A DNA stretch of 64,000 nt from Heliocidaris tuberculata (lineage: Eukaryota > Echinodermata > Echinoidea > Camarodonta > Echinometridae), in the NCBI GenBank assembly GCA_025618425.1, contig CM046841.1, positions 10,426,654 to 10,490,653 of the forward strand, read 5' to 3'. The translations under genes and the position numbers were made by a program. How positions within the stretch are numbered: the stretch's first letter is position 1; every line of letters starts with the position of its first letter. The notes under the pieces are model-generated. The model was given only the letters and a program-made list of their open reading frames with translations, did no database searches and had not been told where the DNA came from. Positions 1 to 22,700 of this stretch are shown one piece after another.

Positions 1-90
1 ACACTAGTGCCGGGCCAGAGATTCGAACCCCGTACCTTGTGGTTCACAGTCCGGGGACCTATCCACTAGACCACAACACCTCTCCATATA
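1..90 (-). repeat. tRNA-derived SINE head (partial)
   Basis: Read on the minus strand it has a tRNA-like start (gtggtctagtggatagg, an A-box-like segment) and a B-box-like ggttcgaatc. The same head recurs at 23418-23478. The acceptor arm does not pair like a functional tRNA, so a SINE is more likely than a tRNA gene. The body would lie left of the window. Confidence 0.6.
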
Positions 91-639
91 TTTCAAGATT
101 TTAGAATTCAAAACACATTTATTTCCTTCTTGTATCAGTGCACATAAAATAAATGATTGCAATTATATAAATGTGTTATCGAGGTAGGAGGCAAAGTTCC
201 CTTAAAAGCACAAAGTTTATAATGGTGTCGCCATATAAACGAGGCACACAGTACATTATAATGATACAAAAAAACGGTAAATATTTGAAAGAAACCAAAT
301 GTTCTTGTATGCACTTCTCTGTTTCCATACAATGTGAGTTATAATCACACGAAACCTGTATTTTCACATAATGTTCAACTACCTTGGAATGCTTGTTTAA
401 ATCATCGGTGAAAAGGGAAGTTCAACTTGACAATACGCGATCATCAGACTAGAACGAAATGCACATGAGAGGGATTTTACCACAGCACAGTCATTCTTGA
501 TATGGCGCTAGTACTGTAAATATAAAAAAGGGAACCTTTTGTAAACACTTTTGAAAAGAAAAATGCAGAGGATTCTCGTCTAGAAGAGGAAGAAGGGCAC
601 GTGAACAATAATGACACTTGACACTTCGCCGTACAATGT

Positions 640-1400
640 CTACAGAATTGGGAAAAATTCTACCCAAAATTTACCAAACATGAGGGTAATTATGTGTCCG
701 ACCTTTGGGTAAACTTTACCATGTATACATAATTTGCCCTTTTGTTGGGCAATTTCAGTTTCCCCAATTTACCCATCAATACTTGCCCAACCAATTTTAC
801 CTATTAGGATATTGCCCAACCTTCTATTTGCCCAGGTAATAAATATTATGTGGTTGGGCACATTCAGTTGCCCAATTGTTTCATTTTTCCTCCAAATCAG
901 TCCTGCCTTTCATGTCTTTCTGTGTCTGATCCTAATTAATCCTTAACTTTCCTACTTTAATCATCCTATCCTTTCTTATATCTTTACCTATCATATTCTA
1001 AAGCTATCCTATCCAGTTGGTGCAGTCTAGTGCAATCTCTTATATTACCCCTTATAGTATTTAATGCCTCTGGTGACAGTAAATCGGGCAACCCCAAACC
1101 ATACGCTGCTAAAAATTCATGAATATTCATGTAAGTGTTTTCCCCAATATTAGGTAAAGTGATATAAAACAAGGTGGGCAAATGCATGATACAAAGCAAT
1201 TGGGACAATCTTACCCATTTCTTTTACCTAGTGTTCATAGTTTACACAATTGAATACCCAGTTTAATTTGGATCAGTCGTTTTCCCCAATATTGGGGAAC
1301 AAATATTTATCACACGTTGGGCAAAAAAGTGTAGCAAACAGTTGGGAAAAAATTTGCTCAACCTTTACCCAGTTTCAATTTTCCAAGCATAGTTTACCCA
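640..1400 (-). repeat. Dispersed repeat, inverted copy of the 17.8-kb and 34.1-kb family
   Basis: The stretch 985-1190, read on the minus strand, matches the middle of the repeats at 17764-18600 and 34134-34975 (gatagg, gattgcacta, aaatcgggcaacccc-like and gaatattcatgaattttta segments). The outer parts are instead rich in ttgggcaa and ttacccag motifs. It runs up to the first visible exon of gene A. Confidence 0.55.
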
Positions 1401-1401
1401 G

Positions 1402-12116
<10,715 letters not shown>

Positions 12117-12402
12117 CATCCATCTTCTTTATAGGGACCATCTGTATGATAATTGCATCTTCTTCGGTTACCAGTGGCGTATCCAACATAAGGTGAAATC
12201 GGCGTACCTTCCCCTGTTGAAGGCCGTTTTAATGTGTACGTCTGTTGATGTAAAAATATTTTAACAGCCTTCTCACTAAGGCTACCAAATGGCTTAACCA
12301 AAAGCCTTTAATTGTAAAATACCGATTCATCATTGAAACCTTAAAAAAACATCTATGTGTATGTATTTCGTAACAGATGTGTAGCCTATTATTGTCGTCT
12401 GC

Positions 12403-12600
12403 TAGGCCCGGCTCACTCGAGACGTCAATTCGGTTGCTTCAGACTACGCTAATCGAGCACGTGAAGGCAAATTGACCCGTACGCCACTTATTGCAGGTAT
12501 TGTTAACACTGTTCAATTACTTTTAAAGGATTTCAGTCACTGACGCGGTCCTAACGTAAGCAAAGCACGCCTCGTATGAGCTGTGCTTTAGGGACCGACC
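12403..12600. repeat. Dispersed repeat, family 3 copy
   Basis: It starts gcccggctcactcgagacg and contains cactgacgcggtcctaacgt and gctaatcgagc, all shared with copies at 24753-25035, 41560-41880 and 41990-42275. Confidence 0.65.
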
Positions 12601-12865
12601 CAATATCCGAAAGACGCGATTCGGTTTCGTACCGTTGTCCGATCAGATGACAGAGATTACTACACCGCTGAGTGTACCGCTAGATCAGCTCACATCTCCG
12701 TATATATATATTAAAACGTAAAATGCATTATACAGATTCCTTGAAGGTTCTTGTTACCATGGTTACAAGGAAATATCAGCCTGATTAAAGCATAATACTG
12801 TGAGACTGGGGTAGCAGGGCCGTCAACGATGCTCGAAAATTTACATAATCATGAACATCCCAGCT

Positions 12866-13298
12866 CTAGGGCAGTCAGACCCAACTCCCGAAAACCGAGC
12901 ATCGGTATATACTCCGAAAACGGCGTATGAATATAGAGCCCTCATCGTTCAGTGCGAGGCAGTCTGTACAAAAGGCATGGGGGAAATCTTGCAAAGTCAA
13001 CCAGCCAACGATATATAATTTTTTTTAAATAATGCTGCGTGCCAATTATCTTCAAAATCCTTGAATGATTCGTCACAAAAAATGACTTTCAAATGACAAA
13101 CGTTTGAAATAAATATATCCGCAGCATTATTTTTGAAAAATATATTATCAACAGCAGGTCGACATTGCACGATTTTCCCCATGTCTTTTGTATACACTGT
13201 CTCTCACTGAACGATGAGGGCTCTATATTCATCTTGCTCCATACGCCGTTTTCGGAGTATGTGCTCGGTTTTCCGGAGTTGGGTCTGACTGTAGGGAC
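12866..13298. repeat. Palindromic element
   Basis: The left arm (gcagtcagacccaactcc, accgagca, cctcatcgttcagtg) recurs as its reverse complement at 13160-13292. The centre is AT-rich. Confidence 0.78.
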
Positions 13299-14467
13299 TC
13301 AACTATTATGCCATTTTTTTATGGCAATCATTATTTATGCCCCGGAAATTACTTTAGTTTCATGATTGTATTTTTTAATACTGACGTGAACTTGAAACAT
13401 GTTGTCATATCTTTATTCAAATTTTGACACAATAATAGCTTTTATCATATTTTATAAAAAAATCCTCTCTTTGTGTTGCTAGTCAGAAAATGAATATTGA
13501 GTTGCTGAAAACTTAATGTTGAAGTCAAATTCCTAAAACAATCTAAAAATGATAATAAAGTTTTTAAAGCGCTAGGAAAAAAATTGAAAGGAAAACAGCT
13601 TCAGCATGTTAATTATTTCCTTTAAATTCAGTAATATCTTTTTGTTTGTTCTATATTTCCATAACAATATCAAAAGTTAGAATATACATGGTAAATCATG
13701 AATATATTTATGTAAATGATTCTGATAGCCTATTTCTGTGGCATTTACATACACTATTCTTCAAAGGGTCCTTTAACTAATTGTAGAAAAGTGCTAATCA
13801 AAGTGTCAACCGCAAAGCTGTTATCATTTTTCTTTCCTGTATGGGCATAAAGATTAATAATAAACATTTTTTTTTTCTTCTTGGAGGAAATGGAAAAGTA
13901 TTATGTGCTATAAAAAGTCCAACAATTTTGTTTATATAGACTTTTTATGTGGGGCGATTATAAAAGTTAAACAAATATATAGTTGGTTGCAAAATATCTT
14001 GTAAATATGCCTTAATCTATGATTGTATGATAATGTTTTAATATATAATGTGCATAAAATCATTCTTTATTTTTTTTTCCATATTTCAATAATATAATGT
14101 TTTATGATAAAACTATGTGGTGGTAAATTTACCATGATTACGTAATGCTACTGTTCAGTATAACGACAAATAGGCGGTTTTGAAGAAGACATGGGGTGGT
14201 TTTCTGAGCACTATTTTATCTCTACAAATTTTTATTTTATTTAAAATAAAAAGTAGTATTCTGAGACCACATTTTATCTCGGAAATTTTATCGTATTTCA
14301 TCTCAGTATCATTATACCTCTTGCGTGCCTTTACATGCTGTACGTTCGAGACGCTCAGCTTTAATCGCTTAAGCCCATCATATTTTGTGGGAAAGATAAA
14401 ATAAATCTTCAAATAGGTAGGAGCACTAGGACGAACGGTGAGTGTCAGTGGCGCAAGTCTATTTTGA

Positions 14468-14815
14468 AATCGGGGGGGGGGGGGGGGGACATTCACCTCC
14501 AAAATTCTCTGACAAGCAAAAAAAAAAAAAAAAAAAAAAGGTTATTCAAAAAGGTGGGGGGGGGGGGGGGGACATTCGCCTCCAAATTCCCTGACAAGCA
14601 AAAAAAAAAAAAGAAAAAAGGTTATTCAAAAAAGGTGGGGGGGGGGGGGAACATTCACCTCCAAAATTTTCTGACAAGCAAAAAAAAAGGGTGGGGAGGG
14701 GGACATTTGCCTCCAAAATTCTCTGACAAGCAAAAAAAAAAAAGATTATTCAAAAAGGTGGGGGGGGGGGACATTTTCCTATCTTCAAAAAGGTGGGGGG
14801 GGGGTCATGTCCCCC
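14468..14815. repeat. Minisatellite, unit about 70-90 bases
   Basis: About five tandem units, each with a poly-G run, acattcgcctccaaa, ctgacaagc and a poly-A run then gttattcaaaaaggtg. Confidence 0.9.
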
Positions 14816-15562
14816 TGTCCCCCCAGGATTTGCGCCCATGGTGAGTGTGATATTTTTAGACAAGTATGGTTCTAGTCGTGTAATCAAAATAAACAAAAAG
14901 ATACTGAGTACTAACTATATTTCTCAAGCAACTTTCTCATATGATTATCAAATTCTATTTCATTTTTTTTTCAACTGTTATCAGATTTGCAGTGATGCTT
15001 GTGATGGTGTACTCAAACCTCTGAAAGTACCTCCGGCATTTTCATGGAAATCCTAACAAAATCGCGTTTGCCCATTAAAAGTACGCGCATTGAAATTGAT
15101 GTAAATGTATATTTTATTCTACTGTGAATAATTGCTGTACTTTATAAGAGAACATGCTCCTCAGAAAGTACAATTGAAATCTATAAGTCGAACGCAGATA
15201 TGAATACAGTTAAAAATTATTACACCGTAGTCATGGTTATTATAAATGATTATGTCATGTGGCCCGCAGGTCATTTTTACATTTTTATGATCAAGCTGGT
15301 CTCGAATTTTGTCATGTTCCTATAAACTGTTTATTGTGTCGTATTATGCTCCTTGAAGAATGAAATATGTTACTATATGTCATATGTTTATGTAGAAAAT
15401 ACATTTTCTATTCAGAACTAGATCGGAGCAGGCCTTTGAAAAAGCATAAATGGCAAATATTTTTTTTTTTTAATCAAGGCTATATTTTTGATTAATTTTA
15501 ATCGTAATTTGCAATCCTTGTCGGACAACAGAGAGACGGATTTATGGCGGTGTAGTAGGAAT

Positions 15563-15567
15563 ACAGC

Positions 15568-15607
<40 letters not shown>

Positions 15608-16470
15608 GGAGACAGAGTAGGAGAGAAGCAAAATAAGTGAAGGATATTGAATAAAGTGAAAGGGGAGAACTTGGAAGGTGGAAATATGGAGACAAAGATA
15701 GAGAGAGAGAGGGAGAGAGAGAGTAGGAGAAAAGCAAAATAAGAGAGGGAAATTATTGACAAAAGTGGAAGGGGAGAACTTGGAGGTGGAAATATGGAGA
15801 GAAAGAGAGAGAGAGAACAAAAAAAGATAGAGAAAGAGAGAGAGAGAGACAGAGTAGGAGAGAAGTAAAATAAGAGAAGATTATTGAGGAAAGTGAAAGG
15901 GGAGAACTTGGAAGGTGGAGATATGGAGAGAAAGAGAGAGAGAGAGAAAGAAAGATAAAAAGAGAAAGAAAGAGAGAGAGAAAGAGGGGAGACAGAGAAG
16001 GAGAGATGCAAAATAAGACATGTAAGAGAAGGAAATTTTTGAGGATAGTGAAAGGGGAGAACTTGGAAGGTGGAAATATGGAGAGAAAGAGAGAGAGAGA
16101 GAGAGTAGGAGAGAAGCAAAATAAGAGAAGGAAATTATTGAGGAAAGTGACAGGGGAGAACTTGGAAGGTGGAGATATTGAGAGAAAGATAGAGAGTAGG
16201 AGAGAGAGTAGAGAGAAGGAGAGAGAGTAGGAGAGAAGCAAAATAAGAGAAGGAAATTATTGAGGAAAGTGAAAGGGGAGAACTTGGAAGGTGGAGATAA
16301 GGAGAGAAAGATAGATAGAGAGGGGGGGGGGGATAGAAAATACAAGAGAAAGAATGGATGTGGGTGGAGAGAAATAGTGTAAGAAAGGGAGAGAGGAAAA
16401 ATAAGTGTGTGAGAGCTAGAGAGAGAGAAAGAAAAAAAGAAAGAGAGAGAGAAAGAGAGGAGAAAGCAGC
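15563..16470. repeat. GA-rich minisatellite
   Basis: Six or seven units of roughly 110-150 bases contain gcaaaataagagaagg, aggggagaacttggaaggt, ggagatatggagaga and a GA run. Frames through it are Ser/Leu-rich artefacts. Confidence 0.9.
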
Positions 16471-16772
16471 TAGTATTTCTGGTCAAATTTGTCCGATAAC
16501 GATTAAACGATTCAATTAAAGATACACCCTACTATATGGCGTGTATGTGTGAGAATGCTCGTGTCTGTTAATAGTAGGGAAGCTCTAGCGTGTACCTTTA
16601 ATGAAAAAATTTCGTTATCGTTATCGGACAAAATTAATGTGACCAGCCTTTAAAACAAACAGTTGAAATGCTCTTGAGGCCTTCTTATCAACAGTGTATA
16701 ACTTCATTTGTCGGTACCGATAATATGCAACACCACGCTTTTTCTGCTATGTTTTGTTTGGCTGTACTGTCA

Positions 16773-16843
16773 TTTTGATTTCTATATCTACCCGGAACAA
16801 GGTGGGATGATAATATGAAGTATCTTTATTCAGGTATATCCTG
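16773..16843 (+). promoter_or_regulatory. Candidate promoter block of gene B
   Basis: Two blocks are shared with genes C and D: a tatctaccCGGAAcaagg region (16784-16800) and tatatcctg (16835-16843) followed by aatgaaat. The second block lies 189 bases before the ATG. The GGAA core resembles an Ets-family site. Function is inferred from conservation only. Confidence 0.45.
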
Positions 16844-17031
16844 AATGAAATACAATACAACATTCTCACTGGCAAGGTACCTAATAGGCTATAGCATTAT
16901 TGTTCGTAAATCGATCATTTTACATTTATTTATTGGTGTCTTTATCATTCCACGTCCAGTTCGTCATTACTTCATTTTTCGCGATTTGGAAGTTATTATT
17001 CGGACACGAAATCAAAATAATTTACTTCAAA

Positions 17032-17051
17032 ATGGCGGAAATTTTTCAGAG
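17032..17051 (+). CDS. Gene B exon 1: start codon and MAEIFQR
   Basis: The 20-nt exon ends CAGAG|gtatgt in phase 2. The same 20-nt exon with the same phase starts genes C (26452) and D (44123), and the pattern M[AT]xxFQR is kept, which fixes the start codon. It is far too short to find by ORF length alone. Confidence 0.82.
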
Positions 17052-19708
17052 GTATGTATAACTCTAGCATTACACTTGTTTTCAGACATTGTAAAGAAAA
17101 AGTTGAAATGTTTTGTTGACATATCAATAGGCAACATAGACTTCATCCATACTCTCTCTCTCTAAAAAAGAGTGAATTTTCACTATTTTCTCACTCCCCC
17201 GGGTGTCACGTCAGTGATCACTTGTTTAGGAGTGAATATCGATTGACTATCGAGTGGTCTCTAAAAGGAAAAGAGTGGAATTTCACTCTCTTTTCACTCT
17301 ATTTTCATTCCCCCGGGGAGTGACGTCAGTGATCACTCGATTTTTTTTTTCCTTCAATTAGAAGAATGTGTTTATAATACAAAAGGCAAACTGTTGTGAA
17401 AAACGTGTTTCTAAAATAAAGATCATGGAGAATAGAACTGAATGGAAAAACTGAATGGAAAAACCTTGTCAAATCTGTGCGCGTACTCTCGACCAAGTAG
17501 TAGTAGTAAATCACAGAATCAATATATAGTTATTATTCTAATGTGCGCATTTCTGAGTCTTGTTATTTCGATTCGTCATGAAAAATTAATTATTATTCTG
17601 AAACAGTGTAGCTATATTTCATCGAGGCAAATCCATCTGATATACAAACGAATACAAAATGATTAGTTGATTTAGCTTTAGCATACCCCCCCCCCCCCTA
17701 CAAGTGAAACTTAAAGTGACTAATAAAGTGACATGGTGACTAATAATCCCAACAGTTACACACACTGTAAAAATTAACTGTAAATCTACAGGTTTTCTGG
17801 CCCTTGAAATTACAAATTATTGCCGCTATTTTATTTTTACAGTCTTTTTCCTGTAAAATAACAGCAAGTTTGTTGGTTTACCGGAAATCAGCATATATTT
17901 ACATTCGCCCGACATAAAACACTGTTAAAAAAAATCATTTTCTCATATTTTTACAAGTTACCCTGTTAAATTACCAAAAATTGGGGAAAACATTTATATG
18001 AATATATGAATATTCATGAATTTTTAGTAGCGTATGGTTAATTTTTGGGGTTGCCCGATTTACTGACTGTCACCAAACTGCCAAAGGCATAAAAAGACTA
18101 TAATGGGTATATAAGAGATTGCACTAGATTGAACTAACTGGATAGGATAGGACTAGGATAGGGTAGATTAAGATAGAGAATAGGATAAGTTAAAGCTGGA
18201 TAGGTTACACTGTCTAAAATAATTGTAAAACTAAAGACTTTCTGGCCCTTGGGACTACAAGTTATTGCCGTTATTTCAATTGTACAGTCTTTTCCCTGTA
18301 AAACAACAGCAAGTTTGTTGGTTTACCGGAAATCAGCATATATTTACAGTCGCTCGACATAAACACTTAAAAAAAGAAACATTTTTTCAAATCTCAACAA
18401 GTTACCCTGTTAAATTACAAATCGTTTCCATGGTTCCGTTTTAATTTACATAGATTTTCCTGTTAGAAATTAAAGTTTCTACTATTTAACGAAAAAAACG
18501 GAAATCTGTTATTTTACATGTACTGTGGAAAAACGGGCATTCCCGGCATCCTGACTGCCAGGAAATTTTTCGTGAAAAAGGCAAAATTTTATACAGTGAT
18601 GTACTTTTTTCCATAAACATGCAAGATTATAGACGGGAGCTAAATACAATTGCATGATCTGTGAAACTGATTCTTTGTTTGGTTCCTGTTTACTTTACAG
18701 ATCTTCGTCCTCTTCCTTTATTAGCAATGTGATTTTAATTGGAACGATCATAATCTGTGCTGATATGGTAGATGCTGAAGGTAGTAGCACGATGTATACT
18801 ACTGCAACGGCGGGCTTAACAGGTACAGCCACGAATAAAACTGTGTCTCCCTCAGACAAAGGCTCAACCACAGACTCAACCAAACAGTCAATTTCTACAA
18901 CAAACACAACCACAATGCCAAGTGCAACGTCAACCGACGACATTATATCTCAACCGAAGACAAGTCCAAGTGAAGCAAGAAAAACCTCGGCAAATACAAC
19001 ACAGGCCAGTCCAAGGGAAACATTTGCGACACCGGGAACGCCGACTGAGGCAGCTACAACTCTCCCGGCAACTCCAAACACTACGACTCTTAACAAGGCA
19101 ACTCCAACTGAAGGAACTACAACCATGACGGCTACAACAATGGAAACTCCAACCACAGCACGTACTACACAGACCAAAATAACCAAGAAACTTACAACTT
19201 CTTCGAGCAATGCATTTCCTCGCATTTCTTCAGTTCGTCCAAAAACCAATACATCCCCTTTTTACATGTCTACTGCATCAAAGTCCAAAGCAGAGCCGAA
19301 GTCTGATAAAACGGACTCTAAAACTAGTGAGGACGAAGATGCCCAGACTAAGAAGTCTGCTGCTGAGGCGGGAGGGGACTCTAAAGCTAGTGAAGACGAA
19401 GATATTCATACTAAGGAGTCTGCTACTGAGGCAGGAGGTGAGTGAATGTGAATAACAATACAGGATCGAAATAAATATTGACATACTCAAAACAAGATAT
19501 TGAACATATTTTAGGGATAGAAAAGCTGTCCTGCAATTCTTTCCAAACTGAACCCATGCCTTTCACAAGAAGCCATCCGACTCATCATCATAGATTTGTC
19601 AGCCTACTCGTAGCCGTGGGATTGAACCACCAAAGTCCTTTCAAAACACCCTTCTAGTTGGGTCCATTTCCCCTCATCTACCCAACTGACCAAATCTTAT
19701 GACAGGAA

Positions 19709-19749
<41 letters not shown>

Positions 19750-22700
19750 AAGGAAACAAAAAGGTAAGATTGTCCATCTTGAAGGGTATAGGCGTACGGG
19801 CACATTTTCGCTAGGGGGGGGGGGCACGCTTTTTGCCCGAATATGAAGTTTCCCGTTTCTAAATTTTGCGAGTGAGCGAAGCGATCGAGCAAAATCTGAC
19901 ACTTTGTTTATAGTGAAAATGTACAGCAATTATATATTCTGGCATATAACTAGCTCAATAATTATTAGGATATTGGGGTACTCCCCTGCTCGAATATGAG
20001 GTGGTTGTTGCCCGAATATCGGTACTATTAAATTCCTCAGTGGGGCTGTAGCCCCCCAGGTCCCGCCTAATACGCCTACGTTGAAGGGGTTGCCAAACCT
20101 ATTTAAAAGAAACCCAAAATGGTCACTGTATAAATTTCTGGCCAATGCATAATCCTTGTTCATGCTGTTGGGACCCCCCCCCCCCCCCCTTAAACTTTAA
20201 TACTTTTGTCAAAATGGTATATATTTTTATTCTGTTTGAATTTAAAATAAAAATCTAAGGATTGTATTTTCCCTAGTTCCCTATCGTCTTTCTCCTGACA
20301 TGGTTTTATCTATCTTACTATACACTTATAGGTGATAAAAGGTCTATGACGGACGCCAGATTGTGTCTCGGCATGGTTGCTCTTCTACTCGTCGCAATTA
20401 ATTGTTTCGTGTTTTTCCGATCAAGATTTAGGTAAGTCCTTAGTTAAAAAATTCTATTAAAATGCGTCCAACCAAACTTGCAATTCTTAATTCCATGGTA
20501 TTGGATTGTTTAGTAACTCTGACCATTATTCGCCATGATATTGGAAGTAGTTACTAAGAACAAAAAGGAGTGACAAAAGTAATATCAATGAGGAAGAAAC
20601 AGTGCTCTTTTTTATCGTTATCATCTTCAAACATGTCAAATATCTATGCGCTATAGCAATAAAATGAACCTATCATCCGTACAACTATTTTAAAAACATT
20701 TCTGTGGAAACATTTTGCCAACATGTTATTGACATGAACGACGATGTCTGCATTTTAGTTCAACACTCATGACTTTCTCTATTCCACTGTTCTGGTTCTT
20801 GGCATTAAACTGAGAGAATGTTGAACGCAGTACTATGTACATTTAAACAGGTCAAGATCGGCCCCGCCTGAATCCGCCACGCCCACCTCGCTGGCTGGAA
20901 CCGCCACGCCCGCCTCACTGGCTGGAGCCGCCACGCCCACCTCACTGGCTGGAACTGCCACGCCCACCTCACTGATTGAACCTACCAGGCCCCAGTCACT
21001 GCTAGCTGATATCATTAATCCCAACAGGACTAAGGACAAGATCGATAAGCCTAAGCATAAGTTTAATCTTAAGCCCAAGTCGAGATCGACCATCGTTCCC
21101 GAGCTATCATTGAAGACCATCGAGGAGGGCAATGCCGGCAAGAAAGGAACGGATAAAACATCTGCCTCGTAAGTTTTGAGATTGTTTATCAACACAATAT
21201 TTGTTAATTTACATTTTATGTCAACACTTTCGTTGATATTTCTCTCTTATCCTTCATCCCCGTTAGCCATACATCCCCCCTCCCCCTTCTAAATCTTAAC
21301 CACACCGCACACTACACGATCTGACTGCGACCCGATTTTGGAAGAATTTTACAGGAATACTCATTCATGTATAACCTTAAATGATCGAGGTTCTGAATAA
21401 TCAAATAAATTAATACTACAGGGGTAAGTTTCAGGGCAGAAGGATTTTATATATATATATATATATATTTTTTTTTTTTTCCAGGGCAGGGGGGAAGCTG
21501 CCAGAGGCAAACCTATTTGTCTTGCTTTGCTATCCGTGTAGGAGTACCCCTACCCCTTCCCAATGGTGGTCTATAATAATTGTCTTTCGGTCTATGATAT
21601 TGAAGTATTAGAAAAAAAAAATTCCTCTTTTCTCTCTTTACTCTCTTCTTTCACCTCCCCTCTCTATGTTTTTTTTTTCTCCATGTCTTTTTCGTTTATC
21701 AGTATTCCGTTTATTTAAAAGCGTTTGTTGACTCAACAACATCATTTTCCATTCCTTTCTTTTTTCTGCCTTTTATTTGATTCTCTCCTTCTTCTCCCTC
21801 CCCTCCCACTTTCTGTTTTTTTTCTCTCTCTCTCCCTCTCTCTCCCAAACACACACATACGCGTTTGCCCTATATGTTCGAGGACAATGCATAGTCACTA
21901 TACTTTAGGGGACACCTACTTCCTTTGGTTTTTATTGACAAATCTGCATAACGCATGCGCTTAAAACATCCATCCAATCATTGCACGTATTTTCATTGTG
22001 ACATGTCACTAAGATGGCGCTATTACCTTGTATAATTTCTGTCCTCAGAAAACGTGTTAAGGCGTGTGTGCGAAAATCAATTTCTACTATTCGTCCGAGA
22101 AAATGCGGGTAAACACGGGAAATACAGGCAATTACCTCCGAGGACGCATATTTTCGTCCTCGGTCGTCAGTTTGGACCTCGGTCGTTGGTGTGTATTCAA
22201 GGAGCAGTCCTCGGAAGTATAGCTGTACCCACCCACACACACGCCTACACACGCACGTACACACACTCTCTCTTCTCTCTTTACACACACTCTATTCCCT
22301 TTCTCTCTCTCTCTCCCTGTCCTTGTAGCACATTTCAGATATTACCTTGAAATGTGAAATTCAATATGACTTTGTATTTTAAGAAATAATAATAATCACA
22401 TTTTGTTCGAGGTTCCGTATACTTTGGCAGCTATAAATTATTACATCATTTCTCTCTGATTTTCGTATTGATTTCTGTGTGTCTATGAACTTCCTTGCTA
22501 TATTGAATATAAATACTTCTTATACCTCCTAGCAGGAAATTTGAATAATTCGATATTAATAAGATTTAGAATAATAATGAAGCTTACCAAAGCTTTTTTA
22601 TTGTTAAAAAACAACATCAAACACAACTATTGCCCAGTATATAAGGTATACGTTCTTCATAATTTTGGCTAAAATTCTTCGTAGTTTGTCTTGATTCATG

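Larger units (their letters stand above)
12117..17031. other. Intergenic region between genes A and B
   Basis: No gene is supported. It holds a family 3 element (12403), a 430-base palindrome (12866), an AT-rich stretch with a segment resembling the gene B 3' flank (about 13380), and two minisatellites (14468 and 15563). Confidence 0.6.

Noticed and set aside
1..90. Functional tRNA gene
   Set aside because: A- and B-box-like parts are present but the arms do not fold well, and the same head recurs joined to SINE bodies.
15418..16486. Several Ser/Leu-rich minus-strand frames of 80-230 residues
   Set aside because: They are translations of the GA-rich minisatellite, with no homology-like features.
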